A stretch of 50,230 nucleotides of DNA from Pseudomonadota bacterium (GTDB taxonomy: Bacteria > Pseudomonadota > Gammaproteobacteria > DASZBR01). The stretch covers positions 1 through 50,230 of the forward strand of contig JAJYDF010000024.1 of assembly GCA_021777765.1 (NCBI GenBank). Direction: 5' to 3'. Positions 8,662 to 18,501 of this stretch are shown piece by piece. Each line of letters opens with the position of its first letter. Positions within the stretch are counted from its first letter, which is position 1. The notes under the pieces were generated by a model, which worked only from the letters and a program-made list of their open reading frames with translations, was not told the DNA's origin and made no database searches. The position numbers and the translations under genes were made by a program.

Positions 8662-10014
8662 GTGCAAAAACAAACAACATCGGATCTACGTGTCATCATT
8701 GGCCTAGGCATCACAGGTCTCTCTTGTGCACGTTATTTGGCTGCGAAACATATTCCTTTTATTGTGACTGATAGCCGGCCAGAGCCGCCCTGCCTTACCG
8801 AATTCCAAGACGAATTTCCAGATACTGAACTGCATTTAGGGGGTTTCTCTGCTTCATTATTGTTGAATGCCAAAGAATTAATTGTAAGCCCTGGCGTTTC
8901 ATTAGCAGAGCCAACCATTGCTGCTTGTATCAATAAAGGGATACCTGCTATTGGCGATATAGAATTATTTGCACGAGAAGCAAAAGCACCGGTTGTCGCC
9001 ATTACGGGTACCAATGCCAAAGGCACAGTAACTACCTTAGTTGGAGAGATGGCAAAAGCAGCAGGCAAAAATGTCAGAGTCGGAGGAAATATCGGCATAC
9101 CTGTTTTAGAATTATTACAACAACATGAACCCGATTTATATGTATTAGAAATATCCAGTTATCAATTAGAAACGACTTTTTCATTAAATGCCGCTGCAGC
9201 AACAATTTTAAATTTGAGCGAAGATCATTTAGATCGTTACCATACCATGCAAGCTTATCAAGCAGCGAAACAACGTGTTTATCATCAATGTGAAAGTGCA
9301 ATTTATAATCGTGATGATAACTATACTTTTCCCCTAAATGTCGCAGAAAATACTGTACAAATTAATTTCGGCATGGATAAAGCCGAAGGAAATAATTTCG
9401 GTCTCATTAAAAAAGATGATGAAACTTGGTTAGCGCAAGGTAATCAATTAATTTTGCCGGTTACAGAATTACAAATTCATGGCGTACATAATTGGATCAA
9501 TGCATTAGCTGCGCTAGCAATTGGTTACAGTATTAATTTACCTATGGATGCGATGATTAATGCATTAAAAATATTTCAAGGTTTACCGCATCGTTGTCAA
9601 TTTGTACGAGAAATTAAGGGTGTTAATTATTACAATGATTCCAAAGGAACAAATGTCGGCGCAACGCTCGCAGCAATAAATAGTTTAGGTCAAACCAATA
9701 AAGGGAAATTAATTTTAATTGCGGGGGGTTTAGGAAAAAATGCTGATTTTTCACCACTACGTCCAGCCGTTGCAAATTATGTACGCAGTGTTGTTTTAAT
9801 CGGAAAAGATGCGCCTATATTAGAAAATACATTAAAAGACATAACGCAATGTATTAATGAAGATACCATGAAAAATGCGGTTATTCATGCGCAGCAAATT
9901 GCACAACCCAACGATGCTATTTTACTCTCCCCTGCTTGCGCAAGCTTAGATATGTTTAATGATTATGAACATCGCGGTGAAGTATTTGCACAAATCGTTA
10001 AAGAATTAGAATGA
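8662..10014 (+). CDS. murD: UDP-N-acetylmuramoyl-L-alanine--D-glutamate ligase
   Basis: A cytoplasmic ATP-dependent ligase that adds D-glutamate to UDP-MurNAc-L-Ala in peptidoglycan synthesis. The 450 residues match the family length. The Rossmann-like N-domain starts with IGLGITGLSCARYL. The ATP loop is GTNAKGTVTT (from residue 116), with Ala and Gly where many family members have Gly and Ser; the GKG form occurs in the related FolC, so activity is not excluded. Further Mur-ligase signatures are SSYQLE, LNLSEDHLDRY and NDSKGTN. The start is GTG with GGAG seven bases upstream. It is the first gene of the dcw run here and is followed after 37 bp by ftsW. Confidence 0.97.
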   Translation: MQKQTTSDLRVIIGLGITGLSCARYLAAKHIPFIVTDSRPEPPCLTEFQDEFPDTELHLGGFSASLLLNAKELIVSPGVSLAEPTIAACINKGIPAIGDIELFAREAKAPVVAITGTNAKGTVTTLVGEMAKAAGKNVRVGGNIGIPVLELLQQHEPDLYVLEISSYQLETTFSLNAAAATILNLSEDHLDRYHTMQAYQAAKQRVYHQCESAIYNRDDNYTFPLNVAENTVQINFGMDKAEGNNFGLIKKDDETWLAQGNQLILPVTELQIHGVHNWINALAALAIGYSINLPMDAMINALKIFQGLPHRCQFVREIKGVNYYNDSKGTNVGATLAAINSLGQTNKGKLILIAGGLGKNADFSPLRPAVANYVRSVVLIGKDAPILENTLKDITQCINEDTMKNAVIHAQQIAQPNDAILLSPACASLDMFNDYEHRGEVFAQIVKELE

Positions 10015-10051
10015 TTCTTAACCAATTCATTATTAATATTAAGGAAGAACA

Positions 10052-11293
10052 TTGAACCAACAACAAACTTCACCACAAACACAAATTCCCGTGCTAAAAA
10101 GAATCATGCTTTATGATCCTTATTTGATTATTGCTGCTATAGCATTAGTTGGATTAGGTGTATTAATGGTTGCATCAGCATCTATTGATATCTCTGATCG
10201 ATTTTATGGCGAACCATTTCATTATTTATTCCGTCAATTAGCTTATCTTGCGTTAGGACTTGCATTAGCATGGTATGCATTTCAAGTTGAATTAGATAAA
10301 TGGCAAAAATTCAGCGTACCCATTTTATTAGCAACATTGGTGTTATTATCTTTAGTATTAATTCCTGGTATTGGCCATCAAGTTAACGGCAGTATGCGTT
10401 GGTTAGGTATTGGCCCAGTGGGTATTCAAGTTTCAGAATTAGCAAAATTCTCTGTCATTCTTTATTTAGCGGGCTATTTAGTTCGTAGACATGATGAAGT
10501 GCGGAATCGTATTAGAGGTTTTTTAAAACCATTACTATTAATTGGTGTCGTGGCACTTTTATTATTAAGAGAACCTGATTTCGGCGCGACTATGGTAATT
10601 TTTGCTACCGCATTAGGCATGCTTTTTTTAGCGGGTGTTCGTTTATGGCAATTTATTTTTTTATTTTTATTAGTTGCCGCTGCTATGACCATTTTAGCAG
10701 TCACCTCTCCCTATCGCATGGCACGAATCACTTCCTTTTTAAATCCATGGGCCAATGAATTTAATAGCGGTTATCAATTAACACAATCTTTAATTGCATT
10801 TGGTCGTGGTAATTGGTTTGGTGTAGGGCTGGGACAAAGTGTGCAAAAATTATTTTATTTACCCGAAGCACAAACTGATTTTTTATTTGCCGTATTAGCA
10901 GAAGAATTAGGATTAATTGGTGCATTAGCCGTTATTGTTTTATTCGCTATTTTAATTTGGCGCGCATTAGAAATAGGCAAACGTGCACAATTCGTAGGAT
11001 TATATTACGCCGCTTATGTAGCGTATGGTTTCAGTTTATGGTTATCATTGCAGGTTATGATCAATATAGGCGTTAACACGGGCATACTTCCCACCAAAGG
11101 ATTAACGCTGCCATTAATGAGTTATGGTGGCAGTAGTATGTTAATTAATTGTGTAGCGATTGCGGTGTTAATTCGCATTGATCATGAAGCAAGGTTAAGG
11201 GCGATTAATAAACCTATTTTAGATAATAATAAAAAAAATGTGGTGCGTTATTATCCTTCGCCTCGAAGGGGAGATGGTGCCGAAGGCGGATGA
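10052..11293 (+). CDS. ftsW: Lipid II polymerase FtsW
   Basis: A SEDS-family septal peptidoglycan glycosyltransferase that works with FtsI at the divisome. About ten membrane helices are visible. Signatures include REPDFGATMVI, GYQLTQSLIAFGRGNWFGVGLG, QTDFLFAVLAEELG and TKGLTLPLMSYGGSSML. The start is TTG after AAGGAAG. The last dozen residues (SPRRGDGAEGG) are translated from an R1 repeat that begins at 11255, so the repeat supplies the C-terminus and stop. In related bacteria murG usually follows; here an R1 repeat and murC follow instead. Confidence 0.97.
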   Translation: MNQQQTSPQTQIPVLKRIMLYDPYLIIAAIALVGLGVLMVASASIDISDRFYGEPFHYLFRQLAYLALGLALAWYAFQVELDKWQKFSVPILLATLVLLSLVLIPGIGHQVNGSMRWLGIGPVGIQVSELAKFSVILYLAGYLVRRHDEVRNRIRGFLKPLLLIGVVALLLLREPDFGATMVIFATALGMLFLAGVRLWQFIFLFLLVAAAMTILAVTSPYRMARITSFLNPWANEFNSGYQLTQSLIAFGRGNWFGVGLGQSVQKLFYLPEAQTDFLFAVLAEELGLIGALAVIVLFAILIWRALEIGKRAQFVGLYYAAYVAYGFSLWLSLQVMINIGVNTGILPTKGLTLPLMSYGGSSMLINCVAIAVLIRIDHEARLRAINKPILDNNKKNVVRYYPSPRRGDGAEGG

Positions 11294-11374
11294 GGGGGTA
11301 TTAAAAAGATATGATCATTAATTTTAGGCCACCCTCATCTATCGAAGGCACCTTCTCCCGCAAGCGGGAGAAGG
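11255..11374. repeat. R1 palindromic element (full length)
   Basis: The 120-bp element runs from CCTTCGCCTCGAAGGGGAGA through GGTGCCGAAGGCGGATGAGGG to CCCTCATCTATCGAAGGCACC and CCTTCTCCCGCAAGCGGGAGAAGG. The two outer halves are inverted relative to each other, so the transcript can fold into one long hairpin with smaller hairpins at each end. It overlaps the 3' end of ftsW. Confidence 0.85.
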
Positions 11375-11453
11375 AAAAAAATCGAAGTCTTCGACAGTAA
11401 TTATTCTCAACTAAGAAATGGAAAAATATACTTTTATATCTCAGGCGGAAACC

Positions 11454-12890
11454 ATGAAAAATGCAATGAATGAAGCACATCTTTTTATGTCACAAACATC
11501 AGCGATGGCGCGTATTAAAAAAATACATTTCGTCGGAGTCGGTGGCGCTGGGATGGGTGGCATTGCAGAAGTGTTATTAAATCAAGGATACACTATTTCC
11601 GGATCCGATTTATCCGATAATGCTGTCACTCGCCGTTTAACCAGTTTAGGTGCACACATTTTTAAAGGACATAATGCAGAAAATATTTCAGGCGTAGATG
11701 TCGTCGTAAAATCAACAGCGGTGTCTGATGAAAATGTTGAAATCATTGCCGCTCAACAAGCCAGAATTCCAGTGGTACCTCGCGCCAACATGTTAGGCGA
11801 ATTAATGCGTTTTCGTTACGGAATTGCTATTGCCGGCACACACGGTAAAACGACTACCACCAGTTTAATTGCCAGTTTATTAGCAGAAGGTGGTGTCGAT
11901 CCCACTTTTGTTATTGGTGGTTTATTAAATAGTGCAGGATCAAATGCACGCTTAGGCGCTAGTAAATATTTTGTCGCAGAAGCTGACGAAAGTGATGCCT
12001 CATTTTTATATTTAAATCCGATGATAGCTATTGTCACCAATATCGATGCAGATCATATGTCAACCTATCACAATGATTTTTCCAAATTAAAACAAACTTT
12101 CGTGGAATTTTTACATCATTTACCATTTTACGGTTTAGCCGTTTTATGTCATGACGATCCTGTCGTGCGTGAAATATTGCCGCAAGTTTCTCGTCCTATT
12201 TATACTTATGGATTTACTAACGAAGCAGATACATACGCATACGATATACAACAAAATGGCATACGCACACATTTTAAAGTACACCGTAAAAATAATAATG
12301 ATGATTTAGATATTATTTTAAATTTACCAGGTCGTCATAATGTATTAAATGCTTTAGCCGCCATCGTCGTTGCAACAGAAATTGGCATAAATGATGATGC
12401 GATTAAAAAAGGCTTATCCAATTTTGCGGGTGTCGGTAGACGTTTTCAAATTCACGGTGAATTACCGATCAATAATCACGGTAAAGCATTATTAATTGAT
12501 GATTATGGTCATCATCCACGTGAAATTGCTGTCACATTAAATGCCATACGCGCTGCATTTCCCAATAAAAGATTAGTCATGGCATTTCAACCACACCGTT
12601 ATACACGCACCCATGATTTATTTGATGATTTTGCCAATATTTTATCTGATGTGGATGTTTTATTATTACTGGATATTTATCCCGCCGGTGAAAAACCCAT
12701 CGCAGGTGCTGATGGCCGCGCATTAAGTCGTGCTATTCGTCAACGCGGCAAAATTGATCCGATTTTTATTCCGCATGTAAATGAATTATCAAATTCATTA
12801 CCCAACGTATTACAAGACGGCGATATTTTATTATTGCAAGGTGCAGGGGATATTGGTGGAGTGGCTGCAAAATTGGCTAAAACAATATAA
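11454..12890 (+). CDS. murC: UDP-N-acetylmuramate--L-alanine ligase
   Basis: A cytoplasmic ligase that adds L-alanine to UDP-MurNAc, the first amino acid of the peptide stem. The N-domain begins [18 protein letters not shown]. The ATP loop is [10 protein letters not shown] (from residue 128), followed by [20 protein letters not shown], and [10 protein letters not shown] in the C-domain. An in-frame ATG at 11418 lacks a ribosome-binding site, whereas the ATG at 11454 is preceded by AGGCGGA, so the latter start is chosen (478 residues). In Coxiella-type clusters murB and ddl follow; here the next genes are two inverted unknowns and then ftsQ. Confidence 0.95.
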   Translation: MKNAMNEAHLFMSQTSAMARIKKIHFVGVGGAGMGGIAEVLLNQGYTISGSDLSDNAVTRRLTSLGAHIFKGHNAENISGVDVVVKSTAVSDENVEIIAAQQARIPVVPRANMLGELMRFRYGIAIAGTHGKTTTTSLIASLLAEGGVDPTFVIGGLLNSAGSNARLGASKYFVAEADESDASFLYLNPMIAIVTNIDADHMSTYHNDFSKLKQTFVEFLHHLPFYGLAVLCHDDPVVREILPQVSRPIYTYGFTNEADTYAYDIQQNGIRTHFKVHRKNNNDDLDIILNLPGRHNVLNALAAIVVATEIGINDDAIKKGLSNFAGVGRRFQIHGELPINNHGKALLIDDYGHHPREIAVTLNAIRAAFPNKRLVMAFQPHRYTRTHDLFDDFANILSDVDVLLLLDIYPAGEKPIAGADGRALSRAIRQRGKIDPIFIPHVNELSNSLPNVLQDGDILLLQGAGDIGGVAAKLAKTI

Positions 12891-12945
12891 TTCACTGCTT
12901 ACTAAAACTTTATTTGTAAGCAGATTATTCAGCTATTTTATCAAG

Positions 12946-13848
12946 TTATTTGTTATGAGGGATATAGAATATATTAGGCGTGACTACTTCTTCTTTTAGT
13001 GCGTCAGGTAAAAATTCAGGAGATTTAATTTTATCGGGATGATCATTAATAAAAAATAATAATTTACTATTCAAATTATAAAGACCGTTATTGAGTAATT
13101 TATAGGCCTGCGCAACCATCGGATCTGCCAAATGTCTTTCAAAGATACAACTTTTACAAACAATGTTAATGTTTTTTGCATGTGATAATACAGCCACTTT
13201 TAATTGCTCATCGGTTGTAAAAGCTTTACTACAACCTGGTGTTTCGGATGTAATTAACTCACCATCTTTATATGAATTGAGAATTAAGCATCCCTCAGTT
13301 ATTGTATCGAATAACATAATATTTGTTAGATCATTTCTTATACCAATGCCCCATTTAAATAACAAACGCATGATATTAAAAGTATCAGGCACTCTTAAAT
13401 TATTTGCCGCTTGTATTATGCTTTCACCCTCATCATTCACGGCATAAACATCAGCACCTAATTTTAACCACAATTTAATAAGATTGATATTGCCGATGCA
13501 AACGGCATAATAAAGTGGCGTGCTGCCTATGCTATCTGTCTCATTTGGGTCAAGATATTCTAATTTAAGCAATTCATATAATAATGGTTCTATACCCAAC
13601 TTTACTGCATAATTTATTGCAGTCAGTTTATTACTATCTTGTATAAAACAATCAGCACCTTTTCTAATTAATGCTAATGCAGTGGTAATATCACCCTTAA
13701 AGATTGCCATATGCAGCAATGTTTTATTTTCATGACTATCATCAATGAGATTAATATTAGAATCATTAATTTTAGCAAGAAATGCTTCTCTGTCGAAATT
13801 GCTATCGTTGACCAGTAAATATTCATCATGAATTTTTGGTATAAACAT
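12946..13848 (-). CDS. Ankyrin-repeat protein, candidate secreted effector
   Basis: A 300-residue protein with about four ankyrin repeats between residues 40 and 165, recognisable from NKTLLHMAIFKGD, GSTPLYYAVCIGNINLIKLWLKLGADVY and related phrases. The C-terminal half has no family I recognise; it contains five cysteines, including CKSC. There is no signal peptide or membrane segment. The tail (LKEEVVTPNIFY) carries a short acidic pair before hydrophobic residues, compatible with a Dot/Icm-type secretion signal but not proof. It converges on murC (55 bp between stops) and sits with the next gene exactly where murB/ddl are expected. Confidence 0.8.
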   Translation of the reverse strand: MFIPKIHDEYLLVNDSNFDREAFLAKINDSNINLIDDSHENKTLLHMAIFKGDITTALALIRKGADCFIQDSNKLTAINYAVKLGIEPLLYELLKLEYLDPNETDSIGSTPLYYAVCIGNINLIKLWLKLGADVYAVNDEGESIIQAANNLRVPDTFNIMRLLFKWGIGIRNDLTNIMLFDTITEGCLILNSYKDGELITSETPGCSKAFTTDEQLKVAVLSHAKNINIVCKSCIFERHLADPMVAQAYKLLNNGLYNLNSKLLFFINDHPDKIKSPEFLPDALKEEVVTPNIFYIPHNK

Positions 13849-13905
13849 AAAAGAAGGACCTAAATGAGTGATATGTTTTTTTCATAAACTTTGTACTGCA
13901 AATAA

Positions 13906-15963
13906 TTATTTATTAGGGTGATTTCTCCTTGCAGATGAGAGAAACACAGACCTGCCCTGTTTTTGTTCCGCTGTTAAGTTTGTCTTCATTTTCAAAAATT
14001 CATCTTTCAATTCATTTGTTTTCTCGATTAATTTGATTAATGCAATGCCTTGCTCTTTTAATTCCTTTGTTTCATTTGTATCCTTGAATTCCATTATTTC
14101 CTTTTCTCGTAATGAAATTGCTCCTGATCGAGATAAAATGCCTTTCATTAATATCTCAGCTTCCTTAATAAAATTAATTTTTGTAGACATAGGGATTTTA
14201 TTATCAGCTAATTTAGCGATTAAGTCGGTCAGTTTTTCAAACTGCTTTGGCAAAGTTTCTCCATATTTTTTAATTAATTCATCAACAGGCATTTTCACTA
14301 TCAATTTCGTCTCAATAAATGACAGTGATGTCTTAGCTTCTGCCATTTCATTAAGCAGATTATTGCGTTTTTTATCAATATCAGTCAATTTTGCAACCAA
14401 CTCTGGTGTCATCATTAAATTAATGAGGTCATATTGTTCTTTCAATAACAGCTTTCTTTTCTCTTGATTTTTAATGAGACGTTCATAGTCAATTGCTAAT
14501 TCTTCACTACTTGCGCCTTTGTCAATTAATTCCCTTATTTTATAAGCATTTTTTTCCTCTACTTTTAACTCATCTTCACTAAATTGTAATTTAAATACAA
14601 TCAAATTAATCCCTTTTGCTGTTGCTAGATGATTTTGAAATTTCCTTAAAGTATCTTCTAACCCGGCTTGTTCTTTAATTTTGTCTTGTTCTTTAGTTTT
14701 CAGCTCTTCTATCATTTTCTGTTCTTTAGCTTCAAGTAGCGCGGAACGTATATTTTCTAAATGTTGATCAATATAGACAAATTTATATTTCATATTACCA
14801 ATATGTGGTATTACCGTCACTTTTGGATCTGTGCTTTTAAGAATTTCAAATTGATCCTCAGCAATTGTTGAGTTAGGCCTGTAATATTTCATATTACGAT
14901 CGAATAAATCCACTGTCTCTTTAGGTAAATTATTTTTAAAGAGTGGATATTTATCTAGCAAGTCTCCTAATGGCGCTACAACACCCATTAATGCAATATT
15001 ATTATGATTAGCCACTAATTTTTCCACTAAATATGTGAATACTGTTATTAACTTTTGGTTATCTCGAATTAATGCTAGGTGATCTTGATTTAATCTATTT
15101 AATTCAGTTGTCATCTTTTTACCTTTAGCAATTTCAGACTGTATTATTTTATTTTGATTTCTCAATTCTTTTAATTTTACATCTAACTGTTCAAATTGAT
15201 TATGTACAATTTTAAACAATGTATTAGCAAAATCTGAATAACGATAATCTGTAGAATCCTGTTCTTTATGCCTTTTAGGGTTGACGACATCTCCTCCTCG
15301 AATTTGTAAAAATAATTTAGTTGAAACTGCCATTAACTTGTCAAATATTGCATCGGCATTTTCTTGTTTATAATCTTGCTCCACTGCTTGCTTAAATAGT
15401 TTTTCAATCTCATTCATATCTTGATCGATAGTAATATCTGGGATATTAACTGGCATTTCATGGACAGCAGGTAATGGAGTTGAACGCATTGATTTAAGCG
15501 CTAATGAGGGGTGTTGTTGAGGTAATATGGTAGTACGCGATTGAGTAGAAGATAAATTAGCTTGGCTATCATAACTTGACCTCGCACTTCCGAGTGAACT
15601 TTTTCGAGCTGCTTCAGATTTTTTTAATTTAGCTGGCATAAAGCCAGTGGCAGATTCTTTATGAGTAGACAATTTCGGTTCCAACCTACTATTTGCCATC
15701 GCTAATAACGCTTCGGCAGATGCTAATCTTTTTGTGACTATTTCTTTGTCATTTGCAAACACTTTAGAGGATAAAAACGATCGTATTTCTGGGGATTCCT
15801 GATCCATTCGATCGGATTCTTTCCGCATATTTTCTATCTCTTTTTGTATTTCTTGGATAAATTTCTGTATATCTTGTTCATCACTATACTTCTCTAGTTG
15901 TTGTGCTTTTTCATTAAATTCGCGCTCTATACCGCTTAAATCCCATTCAAATTTCGATTGCAT
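13906..15963 (-). CDS. Long coiled-coil protein of unknown function
   Basis: A 685-residue protein that is almost entirely charged helix. Heptad-like stretches rich in Lys, Glu and Leu run from residues 1-80 and again from about 190 to the end, with a Ser-rich low-complexity linker near 115-165 (RKSSLGSARSSYDSQ). It has no signal peptide, membrane segment, or catalytic motif I can recognise. The start has a clear GGAG. It lies 57 bp upstream of the ankyrin gene on the same strand, so the two may be co-transcribed. Architecture and company suggest a secreted effector or cytoskeletal protein. Function is unknown. Confidence 0.75.
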   Translation of the reverse strand: MQSKFEWDLSGIEREFNEKAQQLEKYSDEQDIQKFIQEIQKEIENMRKESDRMDQESPEIRSFLSSKVFANDKEIVTKRLASAEALLAMANSRLEPKLSTHKESATGFMPAKLKKSEAARKSSLGSARSSYDSQANLSSTQSRTTILPQQHPSLALKSMRSTPLPAVHEMPVNIPDITIDQDMNEIEKLFKQAVEQDYKQENADAIFDKLMAVSTKLFLQIRGGDVVNPKRHKEQDSTDYRYSDFANTLFKIVHNQFEQLDVKLKELRNQNKIIQSEIAKGKKMTTELNRLNQDHLALIRDNQKLITVFTYLVEKLVANHNNIALMGVVAPLGDLLDKYPLFKNNLPKETVDLFDRNMKYYRPNSTIAEDQFEILKSTDPKVTVIPHIGNMKYKFVYIDQHLENIRSALLEAKEQKMIEELKTKEQDKIKEQAGLEDTLRKFQNHLATAKGINLIVFKLQFSEDELKVEEKNAYKIRELIDKGASSEELAIDYERLIKNQEKRKLLLKEQYDLINLMMTPELVAKLTDIDKKRNNLLNEMAEAKTSLSFIETKLIVKMPVDELIKKYGETLPKQFEKLTDLIAKLADNKIPMSTKINFIKEAEILMKGILSRSGAISLREKEIMEFKDTNETKELKEQGIALIKLIEKTNELKDEFLKMKTNLTAEQKQGRSVFLSSARRNHPNK

Positions 15964-16208
15964 GATTTATAACTCCGACTGATTAAAGATTTAATATAAG
16001 TATAGTTCTCGGAATCAAAAGAGGATTATTTCAAACGCATTTCAATTTCAACCATCAGATCTAATAAATAAATTATTATGTGTGGTCAGCCTTAGCGTAT
16101 TGGCATGGTAAGAAATTGTTTAATTTTCTCTAATTATGCTAGCGTTTCATCACACGCTAGCATAACATCTGCACTCTCTATTATTATTATCGATTTTTTA
16201 ATTATTTC

Positions 16209-16973
16209 ATGCGCACATCGACCCAAATTAGACAACAGGCGACAAGCAAAATTGTACAACAGCAGCGTAACCAAAAACGGCGGCGTCATTTATTAAATAC
16301 GTCTTTGTTAGTGTTACTGATCAGCTTTTTGTTATGGGTGGGATTAAAAGTCACGAATCCAAATACTTTTCCGATTCAATCTGTAAAAATAATGGGCAAC
16401 TATAACCATGTTGATCATCTGCAATTACGGCAAACGATATCTCCCTACTTAAAAAGTGGTTTTCTATGGGTGGATGAAACAGGATTAAGCAATCAATTAA
16501 TGCAACTACCCTGGGTTGAAAATGCGACGGTACAACGTATCTGGCCGCATATTTTACAAATTACGCTGGTAGAAAAAACACCGATAGCACATTGGAACAA
16601 TACGGATTTAATGAGTGCACAATACGATACTTATAATCCAGGCAATGCCACTATCACTAATCCACTGCCCTGGCTGTATGGCCCGCAAGGCCAACAAAAT
16701 GAGGTCTGGACAGCTTATCAGACATTATCTAATATTCTCGTCCCACTTAAATTAAAGATAAGCTCAATTGAATTATCTCAGAGACAATCTTGGGAAATAA
16801 AATTAGACAATGGGATGTTATTAATTGTTGGTCGTGATGATATGCAAACGCGATTGCAACGTTTTGTAACTATTTATAATAAAATCATTGGCACTAATGC
16901 TAATCAAGTTGATTACGTGGATTTACGTTATTCCAATGGTGTCGCAGTTAAGTGGAAAAATAATCAACATTAA
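16209..16973 (+). CDS. ftsQ: Cell division protein FtsQ
   Basis: A bitopic inner-membrane divisome protein that links FtsL/FtsB to late division proteins. The 254 residues have a basic cytoplasmic tail (residues 1-28), one membrane helix (LLVLLISFLLWVGLKV), a POTRA domain opening with FPIQSVKIMGNYNHV, and a beta domain with LPWVENATVQRIWPHILQITLVEKTPIAHW, of which LPWVE and the E-K-P-A-W pattern are family signatures. The ribosome-binding site is weak. The gene is followed by an R1 repeat and ftsA. Upstream is the start of the inverted coiled-coil gene, so ftsQ needs a promoter of its own in the 245-bp gap. Confidence 0.93.
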   Translation: MRTSTQIRQQATSKIVQQQRNQKRRRHLLNTSLLVLLISFLLWVGLKVTNPNTFPIQSVKIMGNYNHVDHLQLRQTISPYLKSGFLWVDETGLSNQLMQLPWVENATVQRIWPHILQITLVEKTPIAHWNNTDLMSAQYDTYNPGNATITNPLPWLYGPQGQQNEVWTAYQTLSNILVPLKLKISSIELSQRQSWEIKLDNGMLLIVGRDDMQTRLQRFVTIYNKIIGTNANQVDYVDLRYSNGVAVKWKNNQH

Positions 16974-16977
16974 TATT

Positions 16978-17099
16978 CCTTCTCCCGCTTGCGGGAGTAT
17001 GGTGCCGACGGCGGATGAGGGTGGTTTAAAATTAATGATCAAAACTATTTAACACCCCCTCATCCGCCTTCGGCACCTTCTCCCCTTCGGGGGAGAAGG
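16978..17099. repeat. R1 palindromic element (full length)
   Basis: It begins CCTTCTCCCGCTTGCGGGAG five bases after the ftsQ stop, passes through GGTGCCGACGGCGGATGAGGG, and ends CCCCTCATCCGCCTTCGGCACC then CCTTCTCCCC...GGGGGAGAAGG. The structure is the same as the copy at 11255, with both ends as small hairpins and the halves inverted. Confidence 0.88.
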
Positions 17100-17142
17100 A
17101 AAAAATTTATTAAACGAATTTATATACAGGAGTATCTGAGCA

Positions 17143-18378
17143 ATGCTCAAAAAACTGGAAAAGAATTTATTAGTCGGCCTAGACATAGGCACATCAAAAG
17201 TCGTTGCCATTGTTGGCGACACCAATTCCGAAGGGAATTTAGAAATCATTGGCATTGGTTCACATCCCTCTCGCGGATTAAAGCGCGGTGTTGTGGTAAA
17301 TATTGAAGCGACAGTGCAATCTATTGCCAGAGCGATCGAAGAAGCCGAATTAATGGCAGGTTGCCAAATTCATTCTGCATTCACTGGCATTGCAGGCAGC
17401 CATATCCGCAGTTTAAATTCACATGGTATAGTCGCAATCCGCGATACCGAAGTGGTGCAAGGCGATGTCGATCGCGTCATCGATGCAGCACGCGCAGTTG
17501 CAATTCCTGCTGATCAAAAAATACTCCATGTTCTACCGCAAGAATTTATTATCGATCATCAAGAAGGCATACGCGAACCTATTGGCATGTCAGGCGTACG
17601 TCTTGAAGCAAAAGTACATCTTGTTACCGGTGCATTAAGTGCCGCACAAAATATTGTGAAATGTGTACGCCGTTGTGGTTTAGATGTGTCAGATATTATT
17701 CTCGAACAATTAGCCTCCAGTTATTCCATTCTCACCGATGACGAAAAAGAATTAGGGGTTTGCATGGTAGATATTGGTGGCGGTACTACAGACATTGCGA
17801 TTTTCAGTGATGGCGCAATTAGACATACGGCTGTTATTCCTATCGCCGGCGATCAAGTCACCAATGATATTGCGGTTGCATTACGTACGCCTACCCAAAG
17901 CGCAGAAGAAATTAAATTAAAACATGCTTGTGCCTTAATCGATATGGCAGATCATGAGGATTTAATTGAGGTCCCTAGTGTTGGCGAAAGACCGCGACGA
18001 CGTTTGTCGAAACATTCTTTAGCAGAAGTAGTAGAACCTCGTTACGATGAATTATTTAATTTAGTCCATGCCGAAATAAGACGCAGTGGCTTAGAAGATA
18101 TCATTGCAGCCGGTATTGTTTTAACAGGCGGTGCTTCAAAAGTTTCGGGTGCTGTAGAGTTGGCCGAAAGAATATTTAAAATGCCGGTAAGAATTGGCAT
18201 TCCACAAAATGTCACGGGTTTAACCGAGGTCATTAATAACCCTATTTACGCAACCGGTGTTGGTTTATTAATGTATGGTAAACAACAACAGTTTGTTCGT
18301 CGCACTGATAGCTCTGTAAATCCTGGCATAAAAGGATTATGGAACAAAATGCGAACTTGGTTTCAAGGTAATTTTTAA
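17143..18378 (+). CDS. ftsA: Cell division protein FtsA
   Basis: An actin-fold ATPase that anchors FtsZ to the membrane and recruits later divisome proteins. The 411 residues include phosphate-1 GLDIGTSKVVAIVG, the 1C domain region, phosphate-2 VDIGGGTTDIAIF, adenosine loop TGGASKV, and a C-terminal amphipathic helix (IKGLWNKMRTWFQGNF) that serves as the membrane anchor. AGGAG precedes the ATG. It lies between ftsQ and ftsZ, each junction holding an R1 repeat. Confidence 0.97.
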   Translation: MLKKLEKNLLVGLDIGTSKVVAIVGDTNSEGNLEIIGIGSHPSRGLKRGVVVNIEATVQSIARAIEEAELMAGCQIHSAFTGIAGSHIRSLNSHGIVAIRDTEVVQGDVDRVIDAARAVAIPADQKILHVLPQEFIIDHQEGIREPIGMSGVRLEAKVHLVTGALSAAQNIVKCVRRCGLDVSDIILEQLASSYSILTDDEKELGVCMVDIGGGTTDIAIFSDGAIRHTAVIPIAGDQVTNDIAVALRTPTQSAEEIKLKHACALIDMADHEDLIEVPSVGERPRRRLSKHSLAEVVEPRYDELFNLVHAEIRRSGLEDIIAAGIVLTGGASKVSGAVELAERIFKMPVRIGIPQNVTGLTEVINNPIYATGVGLLMYGKQQQFVRRTDSSVNPGIKGLWNKMRTWFQGNF

Positions 18379-18391
18379 CACACTTTTTTAT

Positions 18392-18415
18392 CCTTCTCCC
18401 CCAAGCGGGAGAAGG
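18392..18415. repeat. R1 core hairpin (solo)
   Basis: CCTTCTCCCCCAAGCGGGAGAAGG, a near-perfect inverted repeat in the ftsA-ftsZ gap, preceded by a short T-run and followed by AT-rich sequence. It could attenuate or stabilise the ftsA 3' end. It matches the terminal hairpin of full R1 elements. Confidence 0.8.
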
Positions 18416-18501
18416 ATAAAAAAATATCTGAAAAACAGAAATTCTATGCTAGAATCCGCAAGCTTTACCTTACGTAACAACCTATTGACAGGAGAATTGG
18501 C

